From assembly GCF_037076555.1 (NCBI RefSeq), contig NZ_AP029023.1, positions 2,790,001 to 2,854,000 on the forward strand: a stretch of 64,000 nucleotides of DNA, read 5' to 3'. Source of the stretch: Methylophilus sp. DW102. GTDB taxonomy: Bacteria > Pseudomonadota > Gammaproteobacteria > Burkholderiales > Methylophilaceae. The translations under genes and the position numbers were made by a program. This document shows, in pieces, positions 43,520-51,571 of the stretch. The notes beneath the pieces were generated by a model, which saw nothing but the letters and a program-made list of their open reading frames with translations, searched no databases and had not been told where the DNA came from. Within the stretch, counting starts at the first letter, position 1. Each line of letters opens with the position of its first letter.

Positions 43520-44121
43520 ACCGCCGCAATATCGAGGCGGATCGCCTCATATTTTTCTGAGTCGCCTACACGCTCATAAAAGCGCACGTAGCGTTTGCTT
43601 CCGGCCACCTGCACGCTGTCGCCAATGGCTTGCATGGCTTTTTTCCAGGCTTCGTCCTGAATGTTGAGGCGGTGCAAACCCAGCACGCGGCCTGTGTTGA
43701 TCTTGCCTTCTTTGTCTACCCTGAAAGCATCGTTGATCAACACGCGGGCGTTGTCGTCCATGTTCCAGCTGTTGATGCAGCTATCGATCAGGGCCTTGGC
43801 AGCCTGCAGGCGCTCATCAAACACCAGTGTTTCACTGATGGCTAACTGCACCTTGTAGCGGCCATCAAAGCTGTACAGGGTGACATTGCCTTTTTTCCCG
43901 CCAAGCTTGACGTCGTATTGCTCAGCGCTCAGATCAACAAAGGCCAGAATGTCGGCAAATACACCAGACTTAAATTCCGCAATTTCCGTGTTGACGTGTT
44001 TTGCCTCTGCAACCATTTGCAACACCAGGTCATCGCGTGCCAGGTCGATTGGTTTGATTTTGCTCAGTGGCACCAAGTTGCCGCTGGCATCTTGTTTATA
44101 ACCTTCAGGGATTTGTTGCAT
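43516..44121 (-). CDS. DUF3164 family protein
   Basis: 201 residues from ATG 44121 (AAAGGAA 6 nt upstream). MQQIPEGYKQDASGNLVPLSKIKPIDLARDDLVLQMV and the YDVKLGGKKGNVTLYSFDGRYKVQ block are the DUF3164 signature of Mu-like phages. It lies where Mu has gam-region early genes, but no Gam domain is seen. Role unknown. Confidence 0.8.
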   Translation of the reverse strand: MQQIPEGYKQDASGNLVPLSKIKPIDLARDDLVLQMVAEAKHVNTEIAEFKSGVFADILAFVDLSAEQYDVKLGGKKGNVTLYSFDGRYKVQLAISETLVFDERLQAAKALIDSCINSWNMDDNARVLINDAFRVDKEGKINTGRVLGLHRLNIQDEAWKKAMQAIGDSVQVAGSKRYVRFYERVGDSEKYEAIRLDIAAV

Positions 44122-44377
44122 GTTCGTTCCTTTCTTTGTTTGATTTTGGTCGGCCCTTTTGGGCGTATATGCCAATCCGCCGCGAGGGGCAGTTTTCACG
44201 GCCTAAAGCCGTAATTTCAAAAGTGATCTCATCGCGCATGCGTGCCAGACCTAACTTGACTAGACTGGCACCCTTGTGATCCCTGCCGAATCTTTCAGCT
44301 AACTGCTCTCGACTTAATGGACCAGCACGTAACGCCAGTAAAGTTTTCTTTTGCTGTAGCTCTAATTTCATACTCAC
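44105..44377 (-). CDS. Small winged-helix-like protein
   Basis: 90 residues (MSMKLELQQKKTLLALRAGPLSREQLAERFGRDHKGASLVKLGLARMRDEI). The LLALRAGPLSREQLAERFG part is helix-turn-helix-like. It overlaps both neighbours. A regulatory role is possible. Confidence 0.55.
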   Translation of the reverse strand: MSMKLELQQKKTLLALRAGPLSREQLAERFGRDHKGASLVKLGLARMRDEITFEITALGRENCPSRRIGIYAQKGRPKSNKERNEHATNP

Positions 44378-44658
44378 CTCATCGCCACGACATACTTGAC
44401 GCTGGGCTGCTTAACCGGCTGACCGTAGTGCCTGGTGGCATGCCGCTCTGTCACCAGCTTGAGGCGTTTGTCCTCCTCAATCAGTTTGATCGTGCAGACT
44501 TCGTCAATCTCTTCTGGCAGGCACTGCATAATGGCCGCGCTGATGTTGTTGCTCAGGCTGGCCTGCATGGCTTGCTCTTCCTGGTGGTTAATAAAAACCT
44601 GCAACCCAAAATACACACCCAGCACGCCTACAGTAGTTAAAGTGGCTGCAAGTTTCAT
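44374..44658 (-). CDS. Small membrane-anchored protein
   Basis: 94 residues from ATG 44658 (longer upstream frame lacks protein-like sequence and overlaps another gene). One N-terminal TM segment (MKLAATLTTVGVLGVYFGLQVFI), then a soluble Glu/Cys-containing tail. Function unknown. Confidence 0.55.
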   Translation of the reverse strand: MKLAATLTTVGVLGVYFGLQVFINHQEEQAMQASLSNNISAAIMQCLPEEIDEVCTIKLIEEDKRLKLVTERHATRHYGQPVKQPSVKYVVAMR

Positions 44659-44825
44659 TTGCCGCCTGCTTTCTGCACACTGAGGCGGTGAGGGCCATTC
44701 GGCTTGATTAACTCGATTGCCTTTTGGCCTGCTGTTGCCCAATCGTCGGCGATCACATCGAGCTTGCACGTCTTGCTGCAGCCGTTGTCTGGATGTTTGG
44801 TTTTGACTTTCACAGTAAAAAGCAT
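44655..44825 (-). CDS. Small early protein of unknown function
   Basis: 56 residues (MLFTVKVKTKHPDNGCSKTCKLDV...IELIKPNGPHRLSVQKAGGK) from ATG 44825 with GGGAG 6 nt upstream. Its stop overlaps the next start (ATGA). It lies directly after the ATPase gene in the same operon. Confidence 0.6.
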   Translation of the reverse strand: MLFTVKVKTKHPDNGCSKTCKLDVIADDWATAGQKAIELIKPNGPHRLSVQKAGGK

Positions 44826-44836
44826 GGTTATCTCCC

Positions 44837-45817
44837 TTATTTGAGGAACAGCACTTTTGTCGCAACGGTGTCCACCAGCTCTACAGAGAGCGGGTGATCT
44901 TTACGGTAGGTCTGGATGTTTACCAGCAGGTTTTCCACCAACATACGTGCCGACCCTTGGCTGTATTTGTAGCAGCGCTCGATAAAATCTTCGCTCAGGT
45001 CTTCATCGGGGAAGCCTGCTGCCAATAAGGCTGTGGCGTCATCTTTAGTGATGCCGTGCGCGATGGGGGGCCAGAAACCTACGCGGCTCCTGATCTGGTC
45101 AAACTCCCCCCCTGTCGGTTTGATTTTGTCGTTCAGGTATTCGGTGCCGGAGATCACTACGCCGATATTCATAAGGTCGCGAAAGCGGCGGAGCAGGTGT
45201 AACAAACTATCTGTCACAGTCTCTGCCTCATCAAAAATAATCAGGCTGTCTGTGTTTTTAAGCTCATCAACAATCCTGTCAATCAAATCATCAACTGAGC
45301 CTTTTACATGTACACCAAACACTTTCTTGGCAATCTCTTTTACCAGCCGCTGCGGCGTCATCATCGGGCGTGCCTCGATCAAAAACACGTTGCTGTTCTC
45401 TTTGGCGTAGTGCTTGAGTGCCGAAGTCTTTCCAGTACCCACAAAAGCAGAGATCAACGAAAAGTTGCGGTTACGGCGCGCCATGCGGCAGGCGGTGATC
45501 ACCACCTTAAACACGCTGGTTTCTACCATAGGGATAATGTTGCTGGATTCTTGCTGGTTAGCCCTTACCGCACTCATCACTTGCGTTAGCATCTTGGTGG
45601 GGCTGCCAGGATAACCACCGGTTAAAATCTGGCTGAGCGTGCTCACGCCAACTCGTGCGATACGTGCCAGCGCAGACTGGCTGATGCGTTTTTCAGTCGC
45701 AGTGCCTGCTTTGCGCTCTTCGAGAAACATCAGAATCTCGCGCACGTTTTTGTCGTCTTCATCAGTGTATGTTTTACCTCTGATGTATCTTTCCATTTGT
45801 AGTTTTTGGTCAATCAT
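44837..45817 (-). CDS. Transposition ATPase, MuB-like
   Basis: 326 residues from ATG 45817 (AAAGGGG 6 nt upstream, overlapping the transposase stop region). An N-terminal HTH (ALARIARVGVSTLSQILTGGYPGSP), Walker A SAFVGTGKTS (about 123-132) and Walker B SLIIFDEAE (191-199) show an AAA+ fold. MuB binds target DNA and delivers it to the transposase. Confidence 0.9.
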   Translation of the reverse strand: MIDQKLQMERYIRGKTYTDEDDKNVREILMFLEERKAGTATEKRISQSALARIARVGVSTLSQILTGGYPGSPTKMLTQVMSAVRANQQESSNIIPMVETSVFKVVITACRMARRNRNFSLISAFVGTGKTSALKHYAKENSNVFLIEARPMMTPQRLVKEIAKKVFGVHVKGSVDDLIDRIVDELKNTDSLIIFDEAETVTDSLLHLLRRFRDLMNIGVVISGTEYLNDKIKPTGGEFDQIRSRVGFWPPIAHGITKDDATALLAAGFPDEDLSEDFIERCYKYSQGSARMLVENLLVNIQTYRKDHPLSVELVDTVATKVLFLK

Positions 45818-45827
45818 GGCTACCCCT

Positions 45828-47492
45828 TTAAATGTCATTCAAATCAATTTCAATACTGGTGTTATTGGCTGGCTCTGGTGTAACGTCGATCAATTCGGCA
45901 GGGAGCGCATCCACAATCGCATCCATATCAATGACACGCCCAGCCCGCGCCATCTGCTCTTGCATTTTCTTGTCGAGGCGTTTGAGTGCGCTCTCGGCAC
46001 TGGCCTGGCGTTTTTCTTCCAGCCGGTTGGTGTCCACCGCATCGCGTCTGCCGACCAGGTTGGCATCGCATATCCAGCGACCATCCAGCGTGCGGACAAT
46101 GCCGATCTCGTTGACCATGAGGTCATACTCAAGCAGCACTTTTTGGCCGTTGAATGCCACCAGACTGTGATGGCCATAACTGCGACGGCCATGGGTGACT
46201 GTGGCGCGGCGGACTGTCAACTCAGCCACCTGGCGCTTGAGTTCATGCACGGTGGCATGCGGTGGAATCGGCACCAACTCAGCCCACAGGCTGGCACGGG
46301 TGACGTCTTTGTTTTCAGGGTGTTGCCGGTTGTGATAGCGCTCTAGCCATGCATTAAACGCCTCGGCAAACTCTTGCAAAGTGGGCGGCTGCAGGCGCTT
46401 GGCTTTAATCTCGCGCACAGTGAGCTGTGCCACTTCGCTTGCCATGTCATGCCCGCAATAAAACTCAGGCCGCCACAGCTTTAAAAAGTCGTCCTTCATG
46501 ATGCGGAAGAATCGCTCGATCCAGCCCTTGCCGTGTGGGTTGCCTGGTATCGAATGGATAATCTGCTGGATACCAGCACGCTGGTAAAAGCCCACCGCCT
46601 CATCGCTCATGAGTTTGTTTTTATAGCCGGAGCCGTTATCGATGTATAAAAACGGTGGCACATGGCCCCAGCGGGCAAATGTCTCAGCCCACATGTTTTG
46701 CACGGCAATCGTGCCTTCGTGTTCATCAGCTCGCCATCCCACGATGTAGCGGCTATGTAGGTCCATGCTTACGGTCAGCTCAGGCCGCCATAAGTCACCA
46801 GTGACAGGGTGTGCCAGGTAGATATCGGCGCGGTAACCGTCGGCCACGTAAACATCGCCTGCCAGCGCGTTTTCAGTTGAGCGGCGGATGTAGGCCTTCT
46901 CGGTCAGGCGATACAGGTTTTTACCAATCCGTGCAGGGCTGTTTCGGCCCAGCATGGCGGGCACGCTGTTGAGGTATCCGCGTACCTGGTCGTATGTCAC
47001 CGCAAAGTTGTCCACCTCAACCAGCCTGCGGAACACCGCCGATATATCCGGCTTGCTTGGGCTGTTGTAATACTCAAGTGCAGGCCCCCACCAACTTGAG
47101 GATTCCACCACTCGGCCCTTATGGTCTGGCAGCAGTCCTGTCAAGCCCTCGGCTTTATAGGCTGCACACCAGCTGCAAATGGTTGAGCGTGTGGGTGCGC
47201 TGCGGCCTGCCTTGGCGGTGCTGGTCATCGCTGTAGCAACAAACTGTTGCAAGCCGCCAGACTCATGACGCGCAAGCAGCAATCCAACTGCATTGTTTTG
47301 GCTAATGCCATCGAGCACCATCTTTTGTATGGTGTTGACGATGATTTCGCGTTGCATGGCGACTTCACGCGCTTTGGCCGTGGCCTCGCGCCATGGGTCG
47401 CGGGCACGCATTGCCAGCACATTGGCGGTAGGCACTACCACCTTGCCGCCAGAGGGCGGCACCACATGCATTACCATTTGCTTGGCCCCCAT
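45828..47492 (-). CDS. Mu-type DDE transposase A
   Basis: 554 residues. The catalytic core has Asp218 (VADGYRADIY), Asp285 (LYIDNGSGYKN) and Glu326 (GKGWIERFFR), the DDE triad of the rve/Mu family. The N-terminal part should bind ends and the C-terminal part is the MuB-contact region. It joins the prophage ends to target DNA. It is followed directly by the ATPase, as in Mu. Confidence 0.92.
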   Translation of the reverse strand: MGAKQMVMHVVPPSGGKVVVPTANVLAMRARDPWREATAKAREVAMQREIIVNTIQKMVLDGISQNNAVGLLLARHESGGLQQFVATAMTSTAKAGRSAPTRSTICSWCAAYKAEGLTGLLPDHKGRVVESSSWWGPALEYYNSPSKPDISAVFRRLVEVDNFAVTYDQVRGYLNSVPAMLGRNSPARIGKNLYRLTEKAYIRRSTENALAGDVYVADGYRADIYLAHPVTGDLWRPELTVSMDLHSRYIVGWRADEHEGTIAVQNMWAETFARWGHVPPFLYIDNGSGYKNKLMSDEAVGFYQRAGIQQIIHSIPGNPHGKGWIERFFRIMKDDFLKLWRPEFYCGHDMASEVAQLTVREIKAKRLQPPTLQEFAEAFNAWLERYHNRQHPENKDVTRASLWAELVPIPPHATVHELKRQVAELTVRRATVTHGRRSYGHHSLVAFNGQKVLLEYDLMVNEIGIVRTLDGRWICDANLVGRRDAVDTNRLEEKRQASAESALKRLDKKMQEQMARAGRVIDMDAIVDALPAELIDVTPEPANNTSIEIDLNDI

Positions 47493-47494
47493 GA

Positions 47495-48628
47495 TTATTC
47501 GCCCTTGTTCGTGCTACCTGCTGGGCGGCCACGGCCACGCGGTTTGTCTTTATCACGCGCAATCTGGCGCGCAGCCTCAGCGGCATTGTGGGCATTTTTA
47601 AGGCTCTCAAACTCAAGCAACCAGCGTTCGGCTTCGGGTGGCGTGAGCACGTGCTGAGCTTGGATGCGCTTTGGTGCTAGCTCTTCGTCGTAAATTTCGT
47701 GAATGCTGTTTAACCAAGACACCCCAGCCGCAAGCGCCGCTTGCATGGCGATATAAACCTGCTCAACACGCAGCTTTTGTTCATCGCTTGATTGCTCGGC
47801 AAAAAACACCGATTCAAACAGCTTGTTAAGGCTGGCAAAGTTAACCTCAATGGTGGCCTGCAGGTGCATGCACTCCAGCCGCACATCTTCAGTGAATGGT
47901 TCAAAGCTGGTTAACCGCTGTTTGTTGACAAGGCGCTCATTGGTCAGCGTCAGGCGCTCAATCTCTGCATCCATGTTATTGGCACGCTTACCCGCCTGTG
48001 TGAGATCAGCCTCTAATGCGGCCACCTTCTCATTGAGTTCAGCCTTTTGTTTTTGATGTTTTGCGACCAGCCCATCAATCAGATCAATAACCTCATCTTT
48101 ATTACTGGTGCTTGCCACTTGCTCAATCAATGCCTTGTCATCATCTGGCAATTGTCTGATTGAGCGCATAGTCGATGGCCCAATACCTATTTTTCGCAAG
48201 GCTTCAAATGTTGGCTGTCCCAGTGCATCAAGATTTGCCATTTCTAAGTCAACGCTCTCACGCGACTTGTCTTCAACAAGCGCACAAAAATCGCTCCATG
48301 TGGTAACCGTTACCAGTTTCCCTTCCACAACTACCTGCGCACCCTTGTAACTTTTGCTTTCCTTAATCCTTTGTAAATCAATCAAATCGGTAACCGTTAA
48401 CAGTTTTGTGACTGCATCTATTACCGCCTTGCGGCCAATACGCTGATTAACAAGTGCTGTGGCTTCAAAGGTTGCTCGTTCAGTTTCAACCTCTACGTCA
48501 GCTGTTATGGCAGGCAAACAAGCCTCACTCAAAGCAGGCTTGTTAATGTCAATTTCAACCGGCTTTGTCGCTTTTAGTTTTTTTGGCGGTTCAGCCATCA
48601 AATCTTCGATATCAAAATCTTGTGCCAT
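47495..48628 (-). CDS. Coiled-coil protein preceding the transposase, function unknown
   Basis: 377 residues from ATG 48628 (GGGG 6 nt upstream). A low-complexity N-terminus (LMAEPPKKLKATKPVEIDINKP) is followed by a helical middle and a coiled coil (KAELNEKVAALEADLTQAG...DAEIERLTLTNERLVNK, about 215-255), with a basic RGRGRPAGSTNKGE end. It may be a DNA-binding or transposition accessory protein. No family recognised. Confidence 0.6.
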   Translation of the reverse strand: MAQDFDIEDLMAEPPKKLKATKPVEIDINKPALSEACLPAITADVEVETERATFEATALVNQRIGRKAVIDAVTKLLTVTDLIDLQRIKESKSYKGAQVVVEGKLVTVTTWSDFCALVEDKSRESVDLEMANLDALGQPTFEALRKIGIGPSTMRSIRQLPDDDKALIEQVASTSNKDEVIDLIDGLVAKHQKQKAELNEKVAALEADLTQAGKRANNMDAEIERLTLTNERLVNKQRLTSFEPFTEDVRLECMHLQATIEVNFASLNKLFESVFFAEQSSDEQKLRVEQVYIAMQAALAAGVSWLNSIHEIYDEELAPKRIQAQHVLTPPEAERWLLEFESLKNAHNAAEAARQIARDKDKPRGRGRPAGSTNKGE

Positions 48629-48797
48629 TTTCCACCCCTGCATTTTTTTTAATCTTTGAAAGCCTTCTAAAAGCAAGGTCCTTTGAAAAATCAAAGACCT
48701 CTTCTAAATAAGCCAAATCATCAGGTTTTAGTGTTTCTTCCGCGATCCCTGCTTGTTCACACGCGGCAGAAATTACAATCTTGATAAATTCATCCAT
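48612..48797 (-). CDS. Small early protein of unknown function
   Basis: 61 residues (MDEFIKIVISAACEQAGIAEETLKPDDLAYLEEVF...). It begins 1 nt after the Ner-like stop and overlaps the next gene by 17 nt. Compact early operon gene, no family recognised. Confidence 0.55.
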   Translation of the reverse strand: MDEFIKIVISAACEQAGIAEETLKPDDLAYLEEVFDFSKDLAFRRLSKIKKNAGVENGTRF

Positions 48798-48798
48798 G

Positions 48799-48978
48799 CT
48801 ATGCCGCCTCTTTCAAACCAAGCGCAACAGCCACTTCATGCGCTTTACCAAAATGGCCTTTGTTACTGCCATTAAGTACGGCCACAGCAGTTTTGTATGG
48901 CAAATTTTTTTCTGTGCAAAATTGGCGCAGGCTGATGCCTTTTTTGCGCAAGTTTTCTTTTACTTTCGCTGGTGTCAT
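48799..48978 (-). CDS. Ner-like DNA-binding protein
   Basis: 59 residues (MTPAKVKENLRKKGISLRQFCTEKNLPYKTAVAVLNGSNKGHFG...), first gene of the leftward early operon, with AAAGGAAA 5 nt before the ATG. The helix-turn-helix (LRQFCTEKNLPYKTAVAVLNG) fits small Ner/Cro-type repressors. Such a protein would turn down both early and repressor transcription. Confidence 0.75.
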   Translation of the reverse strand: MTPAKVKENLRKKGISLRQFCTEKNLPYKTAVAVLNGSNKGHFGKAHEVAVALGLKEAA

Positions 48979-49000
48979 AATGGTTTCCTTTATCTATCGT

Positions 49001-49022
49001 TTAATACTGTTTGAAGTATTAA
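49001..49022. promoter_or_regulatory. Second operator-like palindrome
   Basis: TTAATACT and AGTATTAA form perfect 8-bp arms around a 6-nt spacer. It lies in the 5' leader of the Ner-like gene and overlaps a possible -35 (TTGAAG) of the repressor promoter. Candidate Ner site. Confidence 0.55.
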
Positions 49023-49031
49023 TCTACGACC

Positions 49032-49061
49032 ATTATATGGAAAGATATCTTTCCATGTCAA
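49032..49061 (-). promoter_or_regulatory. Early promoter with operator inside its spacer
   Basis: On the minus strand TTGACA, an 18-nt spacer and TATAAT form an ideal sigma-70 promoter for the early operon. The whole spacer is a perfect 18-bp palindrome, TGGAAAGATATCTTTCCA (49038-49055). Repressor bound there would block RNA polymerase directly. A half-site GGAAAG recurs at 49071-49076. Confidence 0.8.
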
Positions 49062-49082
49062 CAGTTTTACGGAAAGTTTTTT

Positions 49083-49499
49083 ATGTCTATTGGAATGCGC
49101 CTAAAAGAAGAGCGTGAGCGGCTACATCTTGAACAAGAGGCCGTTTACACTTTGGCTGGAATAAGTCGCCAATCGTATGGCAGCTATGAGAATGATAGGA
49201 GTCTGCCAAAGGCAGATTTCTTGGCAGCTATCGCTTCAATCGGATTTGATATTGGTTACATAATCACCGGTCTACGTGCTGAAAATGTTGCACACACGCC
49301 TACTGAGCTTGGCTATCTGAGGCATTGCCGGTTATTGGCCACAAAGGGGCTGGCAAAAAAAGGGCTTGATGGGCTTGTATTTTTGCGTGAGTCTAACGGT
49401 ATTAAGATTGATGAAATGCCTAGCGCATATCAAGCTGCGAATGATTCACTGCGATTTGAAGCTGCTCAAGATAAAGGCGATTACAAAGAGGGGGAATAA
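49083..49499 (+). CDS. Phage repressor, Xre/CI-like helix-turn-helix protein
   Basis: 138 residues beginning MSIGMRLKEERERLHLEQEAVYTLAGISRQSYGSYENDRSLPKADFLAAIA, a full Xre helix-turn-helix. It is divergent from the early operon across about 100 nt that contains the operators. GGAAAG lies 6 nt before the ATG. It should be the lysogeny repressor. No peptidase (LexA-like) domain follows, so induction is not by simple self-cleavage. Confidence 0.85.
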   Translation: MSIGMRLKEERERLHLEQEAVYTLAGISRQSYGSYENDRSLPKADFLAAIASIGFDIGYIITGLRAENVAHTPTELGYLRHCRLLATKGLAKKGLDGLVFLRESNGIKIDEMPSAYQAANDSLRFEAAQDKGDYKEGE

Positions 49500-49502
49500 A
49501 TT

Positions 49503-49805
49503 ATGTGCGTCGTATTGCCAGCGCATGTTTTAGTTAATCTAAAAAAACGCACCAGTCATAAAGACAAAAAATTATGTTTGGAATGCGGCTATATTGGCCG
49601 TGTAGGCGTTGTTTCGGTTGAGCATAGCCACATCAAAGCATTTTTTACTGGTTTGCTATTTTTCATCATTGCAACTATCTCCGGCGTTTATGGCTGGTTT
49701 ATATCACCATTTCTTTTTTTCTTATTTTGGGGCGTAGGTGCTTGGCTCTTTTCAAAAACTACATTGGAGTGCCCTAACTGTAATCATAATTTTTTAATGC
49801 GTTAA
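49503..49805 (+). CDS. Small membrane protein with split zinc ribbon
   Basis: 100 residues. CLECGY near the start and CPNCNHNF at the end form paired CxxC motifs on either side of two TM helices (HIKAFFTGLLFFIIATISGVYG, FISPFLFFLFWGVGAWLF). It lies 3 nt after the repressor stop, so it is lysogenically expressed with it. A superinfection-exclusion or host-modifying role is possible but not shown. Confidence 0.6.
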   Translation: MCVVLPAHVLVNLKKRTSHKDKKLCLECGYIGRVGVVSVEHSHIKAFFTGLLFFIIATISGVYGWFISPFLFFLFWGVGAWLFSKTTLECPNCNHNFLMR

Positions 49806-49827
49806 TCCTATTATAGGAGGGTGAATT

Positions 49828-50346
49828 TTGCATTTAAATCTACCCACAGCGATAGAGGCATATACTCATAAAGAGCAGTTTAATTGGATTGAAAGTTGGG
49901 CGCATTTACCAATTGATGACTTACACAGCAAAGCTACTGAATTGTGGCATGCCCATCAGACCCAATTTTCTGGCATGACTTCTTTGCTCCAGCAGATAAT
50001 TACAAAGACTTGGTTTTGGCCAGAATATGAGACCTATATTGCTAATGGCGGGGATCAATCTAAAGCCGACTTACTAGATGACATGATTGACAAGGTAAGA
50101 AGGAAAATCATAGCGCGGCGCAATCATATTTACCGAGTGCATCAGGCGAATAAATTGCTTGAGTTACGACCATACGTTGAAGTAAAGCACTGCAATGGTA
50201 AAACGATACAAATAGCTTTTGACTCAAGCGCTGCTATTAAAGAGTTTGAGAAGATCATTGAATGCCGCGCAATAGACTGTGCATGTATTTTCTATACACA
50301 AACAAGAGCTGAATATGAGAGAGCTAATTTTAAGGCCAATCCATGA
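49828..50346 (+). CDS. Protein of unknown function, lysogenic operon
   Basis: 172 residues from TTG 49828, supported by GGAGG 7 nt upstream. Helical (FNWIESWAHLPIDDLHSKATELWHAHQ, DDMIDKVRRKIIARRNHIYRVHQANK). Follows the zinc-ribbon membrane protein and could be its partner. The AT-rich composition of 49.0-50.4 kb suggests a cargo (moron) segment. Confidence 0.55.
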   Translation: MHLNLPTAIEAYTHKEQFNWIESWAHLPIDDLHSKATELWHAHQTQFSGMTSLLQQIITKTWFWPEYETYIANGGDQSKADLLDDMIDKVRRKIIARRNHIYRVHQANKLLELRPYVEVKHCNGKTIQIAFDSSAAIKEFEKIIECRAIDCACIFYTQTRAEYERANFKANP

Positions 50347-50465
50347 AACAGAACGAAAAAAAGCGCTCTGCACCTCTGGCAATCTTGCTGCTCTGGGTGT
50401 CTGGCGCTCTGTTGTCATATTATCAATTGCATCCATCAATTAAAGACGGGAAACTTTTCCCTTAA
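50343..50465 (+). CDS. Very small membrane protein
   Basis: 40 residues (MKQNEKKRSAPLAILLLWVS...LHPSIKDGKLFP), one TM helix, overlapping the previous stop by 4 nt. Possible accessory of the preceding genes. Its end overlaps the palindrome-like GGGAAACTTTTCCC. Confidence 0.5.
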   Translation: MKQNEKKRSAPLAILLLWVSGALLSYYQLHPSIKDGKLFP

Positions 50466-50496
50466 CCATATCGCGCACTACCTCATTATGGTTGCC

Positions 50497-50540
50497 AGCG
50501 AAACATTTCCCGCCTCTTAACTTCCCCCGCGCGCGCGTAA
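50497..50540 (+). promoter_or_regulatory. Late promoter element C, upstream of the lysis operon
   Basis: AGCGAAACATTTCCCG (50497-50512) followed after 16 nt by GCGCGCGCGTAA matches element A before the tape-measure gene. A related GAAACTTTTCCC occurs 49 nt upstream. Both precede the holin start within 120 nt. Confidence 0.65.
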
Positions 50541-50567
50541 TCTCTCACCATCAACTGATGGGAGAGA
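50541..50567 (+). promoter_or_regulatory. Hairpin masking the holin ribosome-binding site
   Basis: TCTCTCACCATCA pairs, with one bulged A, with TGATGGGAGAGA. The GGGAG Shine-Dalgarno of the holin gene (ATG 50572) lies inside the 3' arm. Such a fold would delay holin translation. Confidence 0.55.
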
Positions 50568-50571
50568 CTGC

Positions 50572-50874
50572 ATGCAGCGCCACCTTTTACTTATTGCCTT
50601 TAACCTGATTTTGCTTGGGGCCGTGTTATTTTTTGCACCTCAGCAAGTCCCCGTCACCCTTTATAAACTCAGCTTGGTCACGCTGGCCGCACTGGTTGGC
50701 TTTTGGCTTGACCGTCTGCTTTTCCCATATGCACGGCCTGATCAGGTCATGCTGCGCACATTCTCTGTCGGCGGGCCGTTTGTAGGCAATCGTGAGATAG
50801 TGTTTATCGGCTGCTTGGTTAGGCGCGCCATTATTGTGTTTGGCGCAATGCTTGCCATGGGCCTTGGGGCGTAA
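50572..50874 (+). CDS. Holin
   Basis: 100 residues with three hydrophobic segments (LLLIAFNLILLGAVLFFA, LYKLSLVTLAALVGFWL, VRRAIIVFGAMLAMGLGA), matching the putative holin family found before Mu-like endolysins. It opens the rightward late operon. The endolysin starts 1 nt after its stop. Confidence 0.8.
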   Translation: MQRHLLLIAFNLILLGAVLFFAPQQVPVTLYKLSLVTLAALVGFWLDRLLFPYARPDQVMLRTFSVGGPFVGNREIVFIGCLVRRAIIVFGAMLAMGLGA

Positions 50875-50875
50875 T

Positions 50876-51571
50876 ATGCAATACCGCACATCCCTTACTG
50901 AATTGCTTGAAGACTCAGGTGCAGCAACAGCATTCGTGGTTTTTATTGCAAATTACATCGTGTGGGTGTTGCTGGCAGTATTAGCGGCTTTTCAGTCAAA
51001 CATTGATGCAGCCGAGCTAATCCCACCTAACGCCCTCAAGCATCGTGCCGAGCTTACCCGCATAGCACATGCGGTGTGGGGGCTGGATGCGCCTATCCCT
51101 GTATTTGCTGCACAAATCCACCAAGAGTCTGGCTGGCGGCCTGATGCCGTCTCGCATGTAGGGGCGCAGGGCTTATCGCAGTTTATGCCTGCCACTGCCA
51201 GCTGGCTGTGCGAGTTAACCGGCACCCCTAAAGATCAATGCTTGCCCACCAACCCACAATGGGCTATGCGCGCCCTTGTGCAGTATGACCAATGGCTGTA
51301 TGCCCGCGTGTGGGGCTTAAACGACTTTGACCGTATGTGGGCAACCCTGCGCGCCTATAACGGGGGCCTCGGTTGGTGGCAGCGCGAGGCATTGCTAGTG
51401 CCTGCCCGCAGGCTGGCAACACGTGCCGAGATAGACGCCATGTGTGGCAAACACAAACGCGCCCATCTGCATTGCCGAGAAAACCTCAACTATCCCCGCC
51501 GCATCCTCAATGTGTACCAGCCACGCTACTACGGCTGGGGGGCAAAAATGGTCATGGGTGGCAGCGTATGA
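50876..51571 (+). CDS. Endolysin, lytic transglycosylase type with N-terminal signal/anchor
   Basis: 231 residues from ATG 50876. A hydrophobic segment (VVFIANYIVWVLLAVLAAF) precedes an SLT domain with catalytic Glu84 in AAQIHQESGWRPDAVSHVGAQGLSQFMPATASW. It cuts peptidoglycan between MurNAc and GlcNAc. The N-terminal segment may be a signal-arrest-release anchor, so it may not depend fully on the holin. Confidence 0.87.
   Translation: MQYRTSLTELLEDSGAATAFVVFIANYIVWVLLAVLAAFQSNIDAAELIPPNALKHRAELTRIAHAVWGLDAPIPVFAAQIHQESGWRPDAVSHVGAQGLSQFMPATASWLCELTGTPKDQCLPTNPQWAMRALVQYDQWLYARVWGLNDFDRMWATLRAYNGGLGWWQREALLVPARRLATRAEIDAMCGKHKRAHLHCRENLNYPRRILNVYQPRYYGWGAKMVMGGSV

Noticed and set aside
43516..44121. 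Mu Gam (host nuclease inhibitor)
   Set aside because: Position fits, but the sequence matches the DUF3164 family and shows no Gam features.
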